Shown here one piece after another: positions 33,053-42,196 of a stretch of 64,000 nucleotides of DNA. The notes below the pieces were generated by a model, which was not told the DNA's origin, did no database searches, and saw only the letters and a program-made list of their open reading frames with translations. This DNA is from F23-B02 sp045601285 (GTDB taxonomy: Bacteria; Bacillota; Clostridia; Oscillospirales; Oscillospiraceae): assembly GCA_045601285.1 (NCBI GenBank), contig JAZRZJ010000038.1, positions 3,517 to 67,516 of the forward strand. The letters are read 5' to 3'. The first letter of the stretch is position 1. Each line of letters begins with the position of its first letter. The position numbers were made by a program, and so were the translations under genes.

Positions 33053-33913
33053 GTGAGAAAACTAATGAAGAAGATTGACCTCTTCTGCTATAAGCATCCG
33101 AGATTCGGTATTCCGAATCTTATGAAATACATTGTCATCGGAACGGGCATCGTCTGGCTCTTCATGCTCATGGATAAGACAAATTCGCTTCTCGGCTGGC
33201 TTGTGCTTGATCCGGGGCTTGTGCTGAGAGGTCAGATATGGCGTCTTGTGACCTTTGTGTTTGTGCCTCAGGATTTCTCGATGTGGATTCTGCTGTTTCT
33301 GTATTTTTATTACTGGATAGGCAGCATTCTCGAGCAGCAGTGGGGAACACCGCGATTTAATATTTTCCTGCTGTCAGGCATACTGCTGACGATAATCTTT
33401 GACTTCACCGTTTACTTTACGGCTGACGTGCTGTCAAGCCTTCACCTTATGCTGTTCGGTCCCTATTACATTTACCTGTCCATGTTCTTCTCCTTCGCAA
33501 CGCTTTTCCCGGACATGCAGGTGCTGTTCATGTTCATCATTCCGCTGAAGGTCAAATGGCTTGCGCTTCTGGACGCGGCATACTTCATTGTTGATGTTAT
33601 AAGGCTTCCGTTCCCCGTAAATCTGCTGCCTGTTGTGGCAATACTCAACTACCTTGTGTTCTTCGGCGCCGACATTGTTGATATGCTTACCGGCGGTATT
33701 CCCAAAAGAAGCAGGTCCACGGTGAATTTCAACAGAGAAAAGGCGAAAATCAAGAACGAGGCAAGGGAAAAGAGCTATAACCACAAATGCGCTGTGTGCG
33801 GAAGAACGGATACAGAGTATCCGGGGCTTGAATTTCGCTACTGCTCGCGCTGTGCGGGTTACCACTGCTTCTGCTCCGACCATATAAACAATCACGTACA
33901 TTTTACAGAATAA
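33053..33913 (+). CDS. Rhomboid-fold membrane protein without catalytic residues, with zinc ribbon
   Basis: A 286-residue membrane protein with six hydrophobic segments in the rhomboid/derlin layout (about 25-215). The loop-1 motif reads RGQIWRLVTFVFVPQ, keeping the WR pair. The segment where rhomboid proteases have GxSG reads FGPYYIYLSMFFSFATLFP, so the active serine is gone. IPLKVKWLALLDAAY, typical of the next rhomboid region, is kept. The C-terminal tail (about 235-286) carries CAVCG, CSRC, HCFC and several histidines, a zinc-ribbon-like module. It may act as a membrane chaperone or adaptor. GTG start with AAGGAG 6 bases upstream. The PQQ-repeat gene starts 14 bases downstream. Confidence 0.7.
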   Translation: MRKLMKKIDLFCYKHPRFGIPNLMKYIVIGTGIVWLFMLMDKTNSLLGWLVLDPGLVLRGQIWRLVTFVFVPQDFSMWILLFLYFYYWIGSILEQQWGTPRFNIFLLSGILLTIIFDFTVYFTADVLSSLHLMLFGPYYIYLSMFFSFATLFPDMQVLFMFIIPLKVKWLALLDAAYFIVDVIRLPFPVNLLPVVAILNYLVFFGADIVDMLTGGIPKRSRSTVNFNREKAKIKNEAREKSYNHKCAVCGRTDTEYPGLEFRYCSRCAGYHCFCSDHINNHVHFTE

Positions 33914-33927
33914 GATAGGATAGAGAA

Positions 33928-35652
33928 ATGAATAAGAAAAAGAAAAGCCCGCTTGTTATCGCAGTTGAGATAGTAATACTTCTTCTGCTGCTTGCCGTTC
34001 TGGCTTACATCGTTTGGACGGGAATGAACGCAGACGCTGCGAAACCCGATGCCGAGCCCACAGCGGCTCCTACCGCAGAGCCTACACCCGAGCCTACGCC
34101 GGAGCCTACACCCGAGCCCTACGGAATACCCGGCTTTGCTCCCCATTCCGTTGACGGCACGGAGCCTGAACGCTATATTTCCACTACCTCCGTTATGGTT
34201 GACGATGTAATCGTTGAAGAATACACCAGCAATTATGAAATCAACTTTGACGTGGGCGCAAAGTACACTGAGCTTGAGGGCGTAATCACCTTCCGCGGCA
34301 ACAACTACCGCAACAGTCCCGCCTACGGAACGGCGGATATTCAGAACAAGCAGATCGAAACCCTGTGGACACAGAATACTGGGGGACTCAGCGATACCGA
34401 CGGCAGCTACTGGAGCGGCAACGGCTGGGTAGGCCAGCCCCTCATCGTAAAGTGGCCCGACGCAACCCGCAAGAACATCGTGGCGATGTATGACTGGGCA
34501 AGGGAAAAGGACGGTCTTGTTGAAGTTATCTACGCAGGCATGGACGGCTATATCCACTTCTACGAGCTTTCCACGGGCGAAACCACCCGTGAGGCAATGT
34601 ATGTGGGCTTTACCTTCAAGGGCGTCGGCGCCCTGGATCCCCGCGGCTATCCCATACTCTACCTCGGCTCAGGCGTTCACAGCCCCAACGGACGCTCCCG
34701 CGCATTTATAATCAATCTTGTTAATGACACCGTTATGTACGAGTTCGGTCAGAACGAAAACTTTGCCTACCGCAACTGGCCCATGTTCGACGGCTCACCC
34801 CTTGTTTCTGCCGCAACAGACCAGCTCATTTATCCGGGCGAAAACGGCATTCTCTATATAATCCACCTGAACACCAGCTACAACGAGGCAACGGGCGAGC
34901 TTTCAATCAACCCCGACAATGTTGTAAAGTGGCGTTATAACGGTGTTCGCAGCGGCGGTCAGTACTGGCTGGGCATGGAGGCAAGCCCGCTGATTATCAA
35001 CAACTATATCTTCATGGCGGATAACGGCGGCAATCTTATGTGCCTTGACCTGAACACACTTGAGCTTGTATGGGTTCAGGATACCCTTGATGACACAAAC
35101 TGCACACCCGTGCTTGATATTGAGGACGGACACCCCTATATCTATATCAGCACCTCCTTCCATTACGGCTGGCGCTCCTACTCCACCGCAACGATCCCCA
35201 TCTGGAAGATTGATGCGGAAACGGGCGAAATCGTATGGCAGACGGATTACACCTGCTACACAGTTCAAGACCTTTCAGGCGGTGTTCAGGGTACAATTGC
35301 CGTGGGCAAGAATAATCTTGAGGGACTGATTTTCGTACCCATTGCGAGAACTCCCTCTGCAAGCGGCGGCATTCTTGCGGCGCTTGACAAGGAAACGGGC
35401 GATGTCGTATGGGAATATGAAACCGGCACTTACAGCTGGAGCTCTCCCGTTGATGTCTACGATGCGGAAGGCAACGGCTACATCGTTTACTGCAACAGCG
35501 GCTACAATATGTATTTCATCGACGGACTTACGGGCGAAGTGCTTGACAACATGAGTCTCGGCGGAAATATCGAGGCATCACCCTCGGTTTATGACAATTA
35601 CATTGTTGTAGGTCATCGCGGCTGCCGCACCTACTGCGTGCAGATAAGCTGA
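33928..35652 (+). CDS. Membrane-anchored PQQ-type beta-propeller protein
   Basis: A 574-residue protein. One N-terminal membrane helix (about 9-31) is followed by a linker of TPEP-type repeats (about 45-67). The rest is a beta-propeller outside the membrane, built from PQQ-like blades such as LNTLELVWVQDT, DAETGEIVWQTDY, DKETGDVVWEYETGTYSW and DGLTGEVLDNMSLGG. Such propellers usually bind proteins or polysaccharides; real PQQ use is unlikely in this anaerobe. It forms an operon with the upstream pseudo-rhomboid gene. A perfect 18-bp terminator follows. Confidence 0.78.
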   Translation: MNKKKKSPLVIAVEIVILLLLLAVLAYIVWTGMNADAAKPDAEPTAAPTAEPTPEPTPEPTPEPYGIPGFAPHSVDGTEPERYISTTSVMVDDVIVEEYTSNYEINFDVGAKYTELEGVITFRGNNYRNSPAYGTADIQNKQIETLWTQNTGGLSDTDGSYWSGNGWVGQPLIVKWPDATRKNIVAMYDWAREKDGLVEVIYAGMDGYIHFYELSTGETTREAMYVGFTFKGVGALDPRGYPILYLGSGVHSPNGRSRAFIINLVNDTVMYEFGQNENFAYRNWPMFDGSPLVSAATDQLIYPGENGILYIIHLNTSYNEATGELSINPDNVVKWRYNGVRSGGQYWLGMEASPLIINNYIFMADNGGNLMCLDLNTLELVWVQDTLDDTNCTPVLDIEDGHPYIYISTSFHYGWRSYSTATIPIWKIDAETGEIVWQTDYTCYTVQDLSGGVQGTIAVGKNNLEGLIFVPIARTPSASGGILAALDKETGDVVWEYETGTYSWSSPVDVYDAEGNGYIVYCNSGYNMYFIDGLTGEVLDNMSLGGNIEASPSVYDNYIVVGHRGCRTYCVQIS

Positions 35653-35660
35653 CAAAATAG

Positions 35661-35700
35661 TAAAGAATCCGGCAATGCTGCTGCATTGCCGGATTCTTTA
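35661..35700. terminator. Bidirectional terminator, perfect 18-bp stem
   Basis: TAAAGAATCCGGCAATGC, loop TGCT, and its exact complement, between the converging propeller and radical SAM genes. Its core CGGCAATGC resembles the hairpin of the 18091-type repeat. Confidence 0.88.
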
Positions 35701-35707
35701 CTGTTTA

Positions 35708-36589
35708 TTACACACCCGCCAGGTCAAAATCGGGTATCATTTCCTCCGTTGCGGAGGAGGTTTCCTGATAAAAGCCCCATTCTATGCCGCGGTCTGCCAT
35801 GTACTGACAAAGGCGGTCGTTCAGCTCCGCAGAAACGGTTTTCTGCAGCTCGGGAAATCGCTCCGTGTGCGGCATGGGCGTGAACTGGCACATGAGGGAG
35901 AACAGCACCTTGTCCCCCGGGAAATTATCTGCCACAAAATCGATGACCCTGCGGCTGTTTTCCTCTGCACCGGGGAGAATGAGGTGGCGTATGAGAACTC
36001 CGCGGCGGAGCATATCCTCCTCATCAAGAACAAAGTTGCCTGTCTGACGGTACATTTCACCGATTGCCGTCTGAGCGACCTCGGGATAATCGGGGGCGGC
36101 GGAATATCGGCGGGCGAGGGAGGAGTCCATGTACTTCATGTCGGGCATGTAGATTTGCACAAGTCCCTCAAGACGCCGGAGGCTTTCAATGCTGTCGTAG
36201 CCGGAGCTGTTCCATACAACAGGAATGGAGAGCTTTGCCTTTTCAAGTGCCTTAACAATTGGTGTCACAAAATGGGAGCCGGTTACAAGGTTTATGTTGT
36301 GAACGCCCTTGTCCTGAAGCTCAAGGAAAATATGGCTCAGGCGTTCAACGGAAACCGTTTCACCGGTTTTTCCGCGGCTTATTTCGTGGTTCTGACAGAA
36401 CACGCACCTCAGGTTACAGCCCGTGAAAAAAACAGTCCCCGAGCCACGCTCACCGCTGATGCAGGGCTCCTCGCCGAAGTGCGGAGCAGCCCTTGCGATC
36501 CTTGGCAGAGCAGGGGAGGAGCATACTCCGCCCATAGTATTTTCTTCTCTTTTTGCCCCGCAGTGACGGGGACATTCGTTACACAGCAT
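35708..36589 (-). CDS. Radical SAM protein, PflA/PflX-like
   Basis: A 293-residue iron-sulfur enzyme. The radical SAM cysteines are in TGCNLRCVFCQNHEIS (CxxxCxxC). An extra N-terminal cluster, CNECPRHCG, is seen at residues 3-11, as in the PflX-type group. Following text includes NLVTGSHF and MPDMKYMDSSLARRYSAAPDYPEVA, both typical. Proteins of this type are related to pyruvate formate-lyase activases, but their substrate is not known. AAGGAAG precedes the ATG. The gene stands alone, divergent from the trmL-glycolysis cluster. Confidence 0.8.
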   Translation of the reverse strand: MLCNECPRHCGAKREENTMGGVCSSPALPRIARAAPHFGEEPCISGERGSGTVFFTGCNLRCVFCQNHEISRGKTGETVSVERLSHIFLELQDKGVHNINLVTGSHFVTPIVKALEKAKLSIPVVWNSSGYDSIESLRRLEGLVQIYMPDMKYMDSSLARRYSAAPDYPEVAQTAIGEMYRQTGNFVLDEEDMLRRGVLIRHLILPGAEENSRRVIDFVADNFPGDKVLFSLMCQFTPMPHTERFPELQKTVSAELNDRLCQYMADRGIEWGFYQETSSATEEMIPDFDLAGV

Positions 36590-36770
36590 ATCAGGACTTC
36601 CTTAAATGTGCAAATTGATTAAAAAAAAGCTTTTGCGGCATTGATTATAAGCCTAAATTGTTAATATTGCAACAAATATAAAAACTTACTGAAAAAGTGC
36701 ATCTTTTTTGCCGATTTTATGCTAAAATATGTGTTGCAAGGATAAATAGTAATGAAATGGGAAATGCTTG

Positions 36771-37256
36771 ATGCTGAACATCATACTGCTTGAGCCTGAA
36801 ATTCCACACAATACGGGCGCAATTGCCCGAACCTGCGCCGCGACGGGCGCACGCCTGCATCTGATTAAGCCCCTGGGCTTTGATATATCGGACAAAATGG
36901 TGAAGCGCTGCGGTCTTGACTACTGGTGGCTTGTGGATATTTCGGTCTACGAAAATCTCGACGAATACTTTGAGAAAAACGGTGACGAAAATCTGTGGCT
37001 TGCCACAACCAAGGCACCGCAGGATTATTCCGAGGCGGATTTCACAACGGAAAATGTGAGCATAATGTTCGGTAAGGAAACCGCGGGACTTCCCGAATGG
37101 CTTAGGGAAAAGTACCGCGAAAGCTGTATCCGCATTCCCATGGTCAGCGATGCCCGAAGCCTCAATCTTTCAAACTCCGCTGCCGTCCTCGTTTATGAGG
37201 CGCTGCGTCAGCAGGGCTTTCCGGGCATGAAGAATACGGGCGAAATGAGTGAATAA
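36771..37256 (+). CDS. trmL: tRNA (cytidine/uridine-34-2'-O)-methyltransferase TrmL
   Basis: A 161-residue SPOUT enzyme. It opens LNIILLEPEIPHNTGAIARTCAATGARLHLIKPLGF (only partly needed for recognition) and carries IMFGKETAGLPEWL and RIPMVSDARSLNLSNSAAVLVYEALRQ, the hallmarks of TrmL. It methylates the wobble ribose of certain leucine tRNAs. The ATG at 36771 is preferred over a TTG one codon earlier. It is 32 bases upstream of pgk and in the same direction, so probably the first gene of that operon. Confidence 0.92.
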   Translation: MLNIILLEPEIPHNTGAIARTCAATGARLHLIKPLGFDISDKMVKRCGLDYWWLVDISVYENLDEYFEKNGDENLWLATTKAPQDYSEADFTTENVSIMFGKETAGLPEWLREKYRESCIRIPMVSDARSLNLSNSAAVLVYEALRQQGFPGMKNTGEMSE

Positions 37257-37288
37257 AATACAATTGGCTTATAGAAGGGAGAACATTT

Positions 37289-38482
37289 ATGAATTACAAC
37301 AAAATGAGCGTGCTTGATGCAGACGTAAAGGGCAAAAAGGTCCTTCTCCGCTGTGACTTCAACGTCCCCCAGAACAAAGAAACGGGTGAGATAACAAGCG
37401 ACAAGCGAATTGCTGCCGCAGTTCCCACCATAAAGTATCTTCTCGAAAACGGGGCGGCGGTCATAGCCTGCTCACATCTCGGCAAGCCCAAGGGCGAGTG
37501 GAAGGAAAAGCTGACGCTTGCTCCCGTTGCAAAGCGCCTTTCCGAGCTTCTCGGTCAGGAGGTCATCTTCGCAAAGGACATCATCGGTGAGGACGCGCAG
37601 GCAAAGGCAGCAGAGCTGAAAAGCGGCGAGATAATGCTTCTTGAAAATCTCCGCTTTGATATCCGTGAGGAGAAAAACGGCGCCGACTTCGCAAAGGCAC
37701 TTGCAGATATGGCAGAGCTTTACGTGTCCGATGCCTTCGGCACAGTTCACCGCGCCCATGCCTCCACCGCAGGCGTTGCGGCATATCTTCCCGCATACGC
37801 AGGCATGCTTGTGGAAAAGGAGCTTTCCGTCATGGGCAAGGCTCTTGAAAACCCCGTGCGTCCCTTCGTTGCAGTTCTCGGCGGCGCAAAGGTTTCCGAC
37901 AAAATCGGCGTTATCAACAACCTGCTTGACAAGGCAGACACCGTCATCATCGGCGGCGGCATGGCATACACCTTCATTAAGGCCATGGGCTTTGAAATCG
38001 GCAAATCTCTGCTTGAGGAGGATAAGCTGGACTATGCCCGTGATATGCTGAAAAAGGCAGAGGAAAAGGGCGTTAAGCTGCTTCTTCCCGTGGATACCGC
38101 CGTGGGCAGCGAATTCAGCGCCGACTGCGAATACAAGATGGTGGACATCAAGGAAATGCCTGCCGACTGGATGGGACTTGACATCGGCCCCAGAACAGTT
38201 GAGCTTTTCGCAGATGCGATCAGAAGCGCGGGTACGGTTGTCTGGAACGGACCCATGGGCGTTTTCGAGTTTGAAAACTTTGCCGTCGGAACCAAGGCAA
38301 TGGCAAAGGCGCTTGCAGAGTCCGGCGCAATCAGCATCGTAGGCGGCGGCGACTCGGCGGCGGCTGTTGAAAAGCTGGGCTTTGCGGATAAGATGACTCA
38401 CATTTCAACCGGCGGCGGCGCATCTCTTGAATTCCTCGAGGGACTGGAGCTGCCCGGTGTCGCATGCCTGATAAATAAGTAA
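37289..38482 (+). CDS. pgk: Phosphoglycerate kinase
   Basis: A 397-residue glycolytic enzyme that makes ATP from 1,3-bisphosphoglycerate. Signatures include VLLRCDFNVPQ, ACSHLGKPKG, LLENLRFDIREEKN, SDAFGTVHRAHAST, VLGGAKVSDKIGVINNLL and VGGGDSAAAVEKLGF with THISTGGGASLEFLEG at the end. GAAGGGAGAAC precedes the ATG. It is followed by tpiA after 21 bases. The usual gapA partner is not in this window. Confidence 0.97.
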   Translation: MNYNKMSVLDADVKGKKVLLRCDFNVPQNKETGEITSDKRIAAAVPTIKYLLENGAAVIACSHLGKPKGEWKEKLTLAPVAKRLSELLGQEVIFAKDIIGEDAQAKAAELKSGEIMLLENLRFDIREEKNGADFAKALADMAELYVSDAFGTVHRAHASTAGVAAYLPAYAGMLVEKELSVMGKALENPVRPFVAVLGGAKVSDKIGVINNLLDKADTVIIGGGMAYTFIKAMGFEIGKSLLEEDKLDYARDMLKKAEEKGVKLLLPVDTAVGSEFSADCEYKMVDIKEMPADWMGLDIGPRTVELFADAIRSAGTVVWNGPMGVFEFENFAVGTKAMAKALAESGAISIVGGGDSAAAVEKLGFADKMTHISTGGGASLEFLEGLELPGVACLINK

Positions 38483-38503
38483 GCTGTTAAAGGAGATATA
38501 AAC

Positions 38504-39283
38504 ATGAACACCAAATACAGAAAGACAATTATTGCGGGCAACTGGAAGATGAATATGCTTGCAAGTGAGATTAAGCCGTTTGTTGAGCAGCTTAAGACCG
38601 AAATGCCCAAAAGCAAGAGCTGCGAAACCGTCATCTGCGTTCCCGCAGTTAATATCCCCACCATGCTCAAGTGCGGAAGAGAAGCAAAGGTCATCTGCGG
38701 TGCAGAGGACGTTTCCTGCTATGCAAAGGGTGCATATACGGGTGAAATTTCCGCGGCAATGCTTGCCGACATCGGCGTAAAATACTGCATAGTCGGTCAC
38801 TCCGAGCGCAGACAGTATCACAAGGAAACCGACCTTGATGTAAACACCAAGGCAAAGGCTCTGCTTGAAAAGGGCATAAACCCCATCATCTGCGTTGGAG
38901 AAAGCCTTGAGCAGCGTGAGATGGAGCTCACCATGTCCCATATTAACTATCAGATTCGCGCGGCGTTCAACGGTGTTGATGCGTCCCAGCTCCGCAAGTG
39001 CGTAATCGCCTACGAGCCCATTTGGGCAATCGGCACGGGCAAGACCGCAAGTGCAGAGCAGGCACAGGAGGTCTGCCGCGAGATACGCGCAATTATCCGC
39101 GAAATGTACGGAGCACGTCCCGCCCGCGCCATCAGCATTCTTTACGGCGGCAGCATGAATGCAAAGAACGCGGCAGAGCTTCTTGCTCAGCCCGATATCG
39201 ACGGCGGTCTCATAGGCGGCGCATCTCTCAAGCCTGTTGATTTTGCAGCCATAATTGCCGCAACAGGTGCGGAAAATGAGTAA
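38504..39283 (+). CDS. tpiA: Triose-phosphate isomerase
   Basis: A 259-residue TIM-barrel enzyme interconverting dihydroxyacetone phosphate and glyceraldehyde-3-phosphate. Seen are AGNWKMN (substrate lysine), IVGHSERRQY (catalytic histidine), AYEPIWAIGTGKTAS (catalytic glutamate and flexible loop) and LYGGSMNAKNA. AAAGGAGAT precedes the ATG. The stop overlaps the gpmI start by 8 bases. Confidence 0.97.
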   Translation: MNTKYRKTIIAGNWKMNMLASEIKPFVEQLKTEMPKSKSCETVICVPAVNIPTMLKCGREAKVICGAEDVSCYAKGAYTGEISAAMLADIGVKYCIVGHSERRQYHKETDLDVNTKAKALLEKGINPIICVGESLEQREMELTMSHINYQIRAAFNGVDASQLRKCVIAYEPIWAIGTGKTASAEQAQEVCREIRAIIREMYGARPARAISILYGGSMNAKNAAELLAQPDIDGGLIGGASLKPVDFAAIIAATGAENE

Positions 39284-40790
39284 GGCTGTACTTATAATCA
39301 TGGACGGCTTCGGCATAGCTCCCGCCGGTGCGGGAAATGCCGTAAGCTGCGCAAAAACCCCGAAGCTTGACAAAATATTTTCCGAAAACGCCTATACGGA
39401 GCTTTCCGCCTCGGGACTCGATGTGGGACTGCCCGATGGTCAGATGGGCAACTCCGAGGTGGGACACACCAATATCGGAGCGGGCAGGGTCGTATTTCAG
39501 ATTCTGCCCCGCATAACAAAGTCCATAGCCGACGGCGACTTCTTCGGAAATGAAGCCTATATTAAGGCAATGGACGCGGCAAAGAAGGGAGGCAAAGCCC
39601 TGCATATCATAGGGCTGCTCTCCGACGGCGGCGTTCACAGCCACATTAAACACATCTTCGCCATTCTCGATATGGCGAAACAGCGCGGCATTGAGAAGGT
39701 TTTTGTCCACTGCTTCCTGGACGGACGTGACGTTCCTCCCAGAAGTGGACTGAATTATGTAAACCAACTTGCTGAGAAATGCGCAGAGCTGGGCAATGCG
39801 AAAATCGCAACTCTTCAGGGACGCTTCTACGGCATGGACCGCGATAAGCGCTGGGAGCGCGTGGAAGAGGGCTACAATGCCATTGTCTGCGGCGAGGGAA
39901 TATTAGATCCCGAGCCCGTCAAGGCTGTGGAGGAGAGCTACGCAAATGATGTTTCCGATGAGTTTGTGAAGCCCGTTGTCTGCTGCAAAGAGGGAGTCAT
40001 CAATGAGGGCGACAGCGTTATTTTCATGAACTTCCGTCCCGACAGAGCGCGTGAGATGACCTGGGCGCTGAACCTCCCCGACTTCGAGGGCTTTGAGCGC
40101 AAAAAGACGGTTTACCCGCTGAGCTATGTCTGCACCGCCCAGTACGACGAAACGCTGACCCTTCCCATTGCCTATCCTCCCGAGGAGATTAAGGACACCT
40201 TAGGAGACATCGTTTCCGCAAAGGGCTTTAAGCAGTTCCGCGTTGCCGAAACCGAGAAGTACGCCCATGTAACCTTCTTCTTCAACGGCGGCGTTGAAAA
40301 GGCGGTCGAGGGTGAGGAGCGCTGCCTTGTGCCTTCGCCGAAGGAGTTTGCGACCTATGACCTTGTTCCCGAAATGAGCGCCGATGCCGTGGCGGATAAA
40401 TGCTGTGAGGCAATTAAAAGCGGTGAATATGAGCTCATTGTATGCAACTTCGCAAACTGCGATATGGTGGGGCATACGGGTGTCATGGACGCGGCAGTAA
40501 AGGCGGTTGAAACCGTTGATGAGTGCATGGGAAGAGTGTACGATGCGGTTAAGAGCATGCCCGATACGGTGCTTCTCGTCACCGCCGACCACGGCAATGC
40601 CGACTGCATGGCGGAAGAGGGAAAAATAAATACGGCACATACTACCAATCCCGTTCCCTTTGTGGTATGCTGTGAAGGTGCGGAGCTTTCAAGCGGCGGC
40701 AGACTTGCCGACATCGCCCCCACGGTCCTTGAAATTATGAACATTGAAAAACCTGCCGTTATGACAGGCAACAGTCTGATAAAGGAGTAA
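39276..40790 (+). CDS. gpmI: Phosphoglycerate mutase, cofactor-independent
   Basis: A 504-residue two-metal (usually Mn2+) enzyme converting 3- to 2-phosphoglycerate. Seen are LIIMDGFGIAP, the nucleophile serine in GQMGNSEVGHTNIGAGR, FLDGRDVPPRS, GRFYGMDRDKRW, NFRPDRAREMT, NFANCDMVGHTG and TADHGNADCM. The ATG at 39276, overlapping the tpiA end, is chosen because the reading from 39255 adds seven residues out of line with the family. It is 5 bases from eno. Its activity in sporulating cells is sensitive to pH through the metal. Confidence 0.95.
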   Translation: MSKAVLIIMDGFGIAPAGAGNAVSCAKTPKLDKIFSENAYTELSASGLDVGLPDGQMGNSEVGHTNIGAGRVVFQILPRITKSIADGDFFGNEAYIKAMDAAKKGGKALHIIGLLSDGGVHSHIKHIFAILDMAKQRGIEKVFVHCFLDGRDVPPRSGLNYVNQLAEKCAELGNAKIATLQGRFYGMDRDKRWERVEEGYNAIVCGEGILDPEPVKAVEESYANDVSDEFVKPVVCCKEGVINEGDSVIFMNFRPDRAREMTWALNLPDFEGFERKKTVYPLSYVCTAQYDETLTLPIAYPPEEIKDTLGDIVSAKGFKQFRVAETEKYAHVTFFFNGGVEKAVEGEERCLVPSPKEFATYDLVPEMSADAVADKCCEAIKSGEYELIVCNFANCDMVGHTGVMDAAVKAVETVDECMGRVYDAVKSMPDTVLLVTADHGNADCMAEEGKINTAHTTNPVPFVVCCEGAELSSGGRLADIAPTVLEIMNIEKPAVMTGNSLIKE

Positions 40791-40795
40791 AAATC

Positions 40796-42082
40796 ATGAA
40801 GCAGTATTTTGAAATCGTTGATGTAATGGCACGCGAGATTCTCGATTCCCGAGGCAATCCCACCGTTGAGGTTGAGGTTACTCTCGATGACGGCACCGTA
40901 GGCCGTGCCGCAGTTCCCTCCGGAGCATCTACCGGTATGTACGAAGCCTGCGAGCTTCGTGACGGTGACAAGAGCCGCTACAACGGCAAGGGCGTAAGCA
41001 AGGCTGTTGACAATGTAAACGGCGAAATCGCAGAAGCAATGCTGGGACTCAATGTCCTCGATCAGACCGGCATTGACAAGATGCTTATTGAGATTGACGG
41101 AACTCCCAACAAGACCCGCCTCGGTGCAAACGCAATCCTCGGCGTATCTCTTGCCTGCGCAAAGGCAGCAGCTCAGGCAACCGGTCAGAGCCTTTACAGC
41201 TATATCGGCGGCGTGAATGCAAAGACCCTGCCCGTTCCCATGATGAACGTTCTCAACGGCGGCGCCCACGCAACCGGCTCCAATGTTGATATTCAGGAGT
41301 TTATGATTATGCCCGTGGGCGCAAAGAGCTGGAAGGAAGCTCTGCGTATGTGCGCAGAGGTGTTCCACGCTCTGAAAAAGGTTGTTCCCGCATCGGGTGT
41401 CGGTGATGAGGGCGGCTACGCTCCCAACCTTGAAAGCGATGAGGACGCACTGAAGGCACTTGTTGCCGCAATGGAAGAAGCAGGCTACAAGCCCTATGAG
41501 GACTTCATGATTGCAATTGACGGCGCGGTATCCGACTGGTACAAGGAGGACGGCAAGTATCATCTTCCCAAGCGCGGCACCGTCATGACCAGCGAAGAAA
41601 TGGTTGCAATGTGGGCAGATTTCGTCGAAAAGTACCCCATCATCTCCATTGAGGACGGCATGGGCGAAAATGACTGGGAAGGCTGGCAGCTCATGACCAA
41701 AACTCTCGGCAAGAAGATTCAGATCGTGGGCGACGACCTGTTTGTAACCAACACCGAGCGCATCAAGAAGGGCATTGAGCTGGGCGCGGCAAACTCCGTT
41801 CTGATTAAGCTCAACCAGATCGGCTCTCTTACCGAAACTCTTGACGCGATCCAGATGGCACACCGCGCAGGCTGGACCGCAGTTGTTTCCCACCGCAGCG
41901 GCGAAACAGAGGACACCACCATTGCGGACATCTCCGTTGCTGTAAACGCAGGTCAGATCAAGACCGGCGCACCCTCCCGCACCGACCGCGTCTGCAAGTA
42001 TAACCAGCTTCTCCGCATTGAAGAAGAACTCTTTGACGTTGCCCAGTATCCCGGCAAGGACGCATTCTTCTCCATCAAGTAA
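40796..42082 (+). CDS. eno: Enolase
   Basis: A 428-residue lyase converting 2-phosphoglycerate to phosphoenolpyruvate. Signatures: AREILDSRGNPTVEVEV, VPSGASTGMYEA, MNVLNGGAHA, GDEGGYAPNL, SIEDGMGENDWEGW, GDDLFVTN, LIKLNQIGSLTETL and VSHRSGETEDTTIADI. AAAGGAG precedes the ATG. Codons are strongly biased. It closes the operon trmL-pgk-tpiA-gpmI-eno at a strong terminator. Confidence 0.97.
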   Translation: MKQYFEIVDVMAREILDSRGNPTVEVEVTLDDGTVGRAAVPSGASTGMYEACELRDGDKSRYNGKGVSKAVDNVNGEIAEAMLGLNVLDQTGIDKMLIEIDGTPNKTRLGANAILGVSLACAKAAAQATGQSLYSYIGGVNAKTLPVPMMNVLNGGAHATGSNVDIQEFMIMPVGAKSWKEALRMCAEVFHALKKVVPASGVGDEGGYAPNLESDEDALKALVAAMEEAGYKPYEDFMIAIDGAVSDWYKEDGKYHLPKRGTVMTSEEMVAMWADFVEKYPIISIEDGMGENDWEGWQLMTKTLGKKIQIVGDDLFVTNTERIKKGIELGAANSVLIKLNQIGSLTETLDAIQMAHRAGWTAVVSHRSGETEDTTIADISVAVNAGQIKTGAPSRTDRVCKYNQLLRIEEELFDVAQYPGKDAFFSIK

Positions 42083-42104
42083 GATTGAGATTGAGATAAT
42101 GATT

Positions 42105-42133
42105 AAAAAGGCACCCTGTCGGGTGCCTTTTTT
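42105..42133 (+). terminator. Terminator of the glycolytic operon
   Basis: AAAAAGGCACCC, loop TGTC, GGGTGCCTTTTTT. Confidence 0.92.
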
Positions 42134-42196
42134 GCGTATAAAAGCGCAAAATTGCGGCAACAATAGAAATAACCAAAATAACAGGAGGTTATTTCT

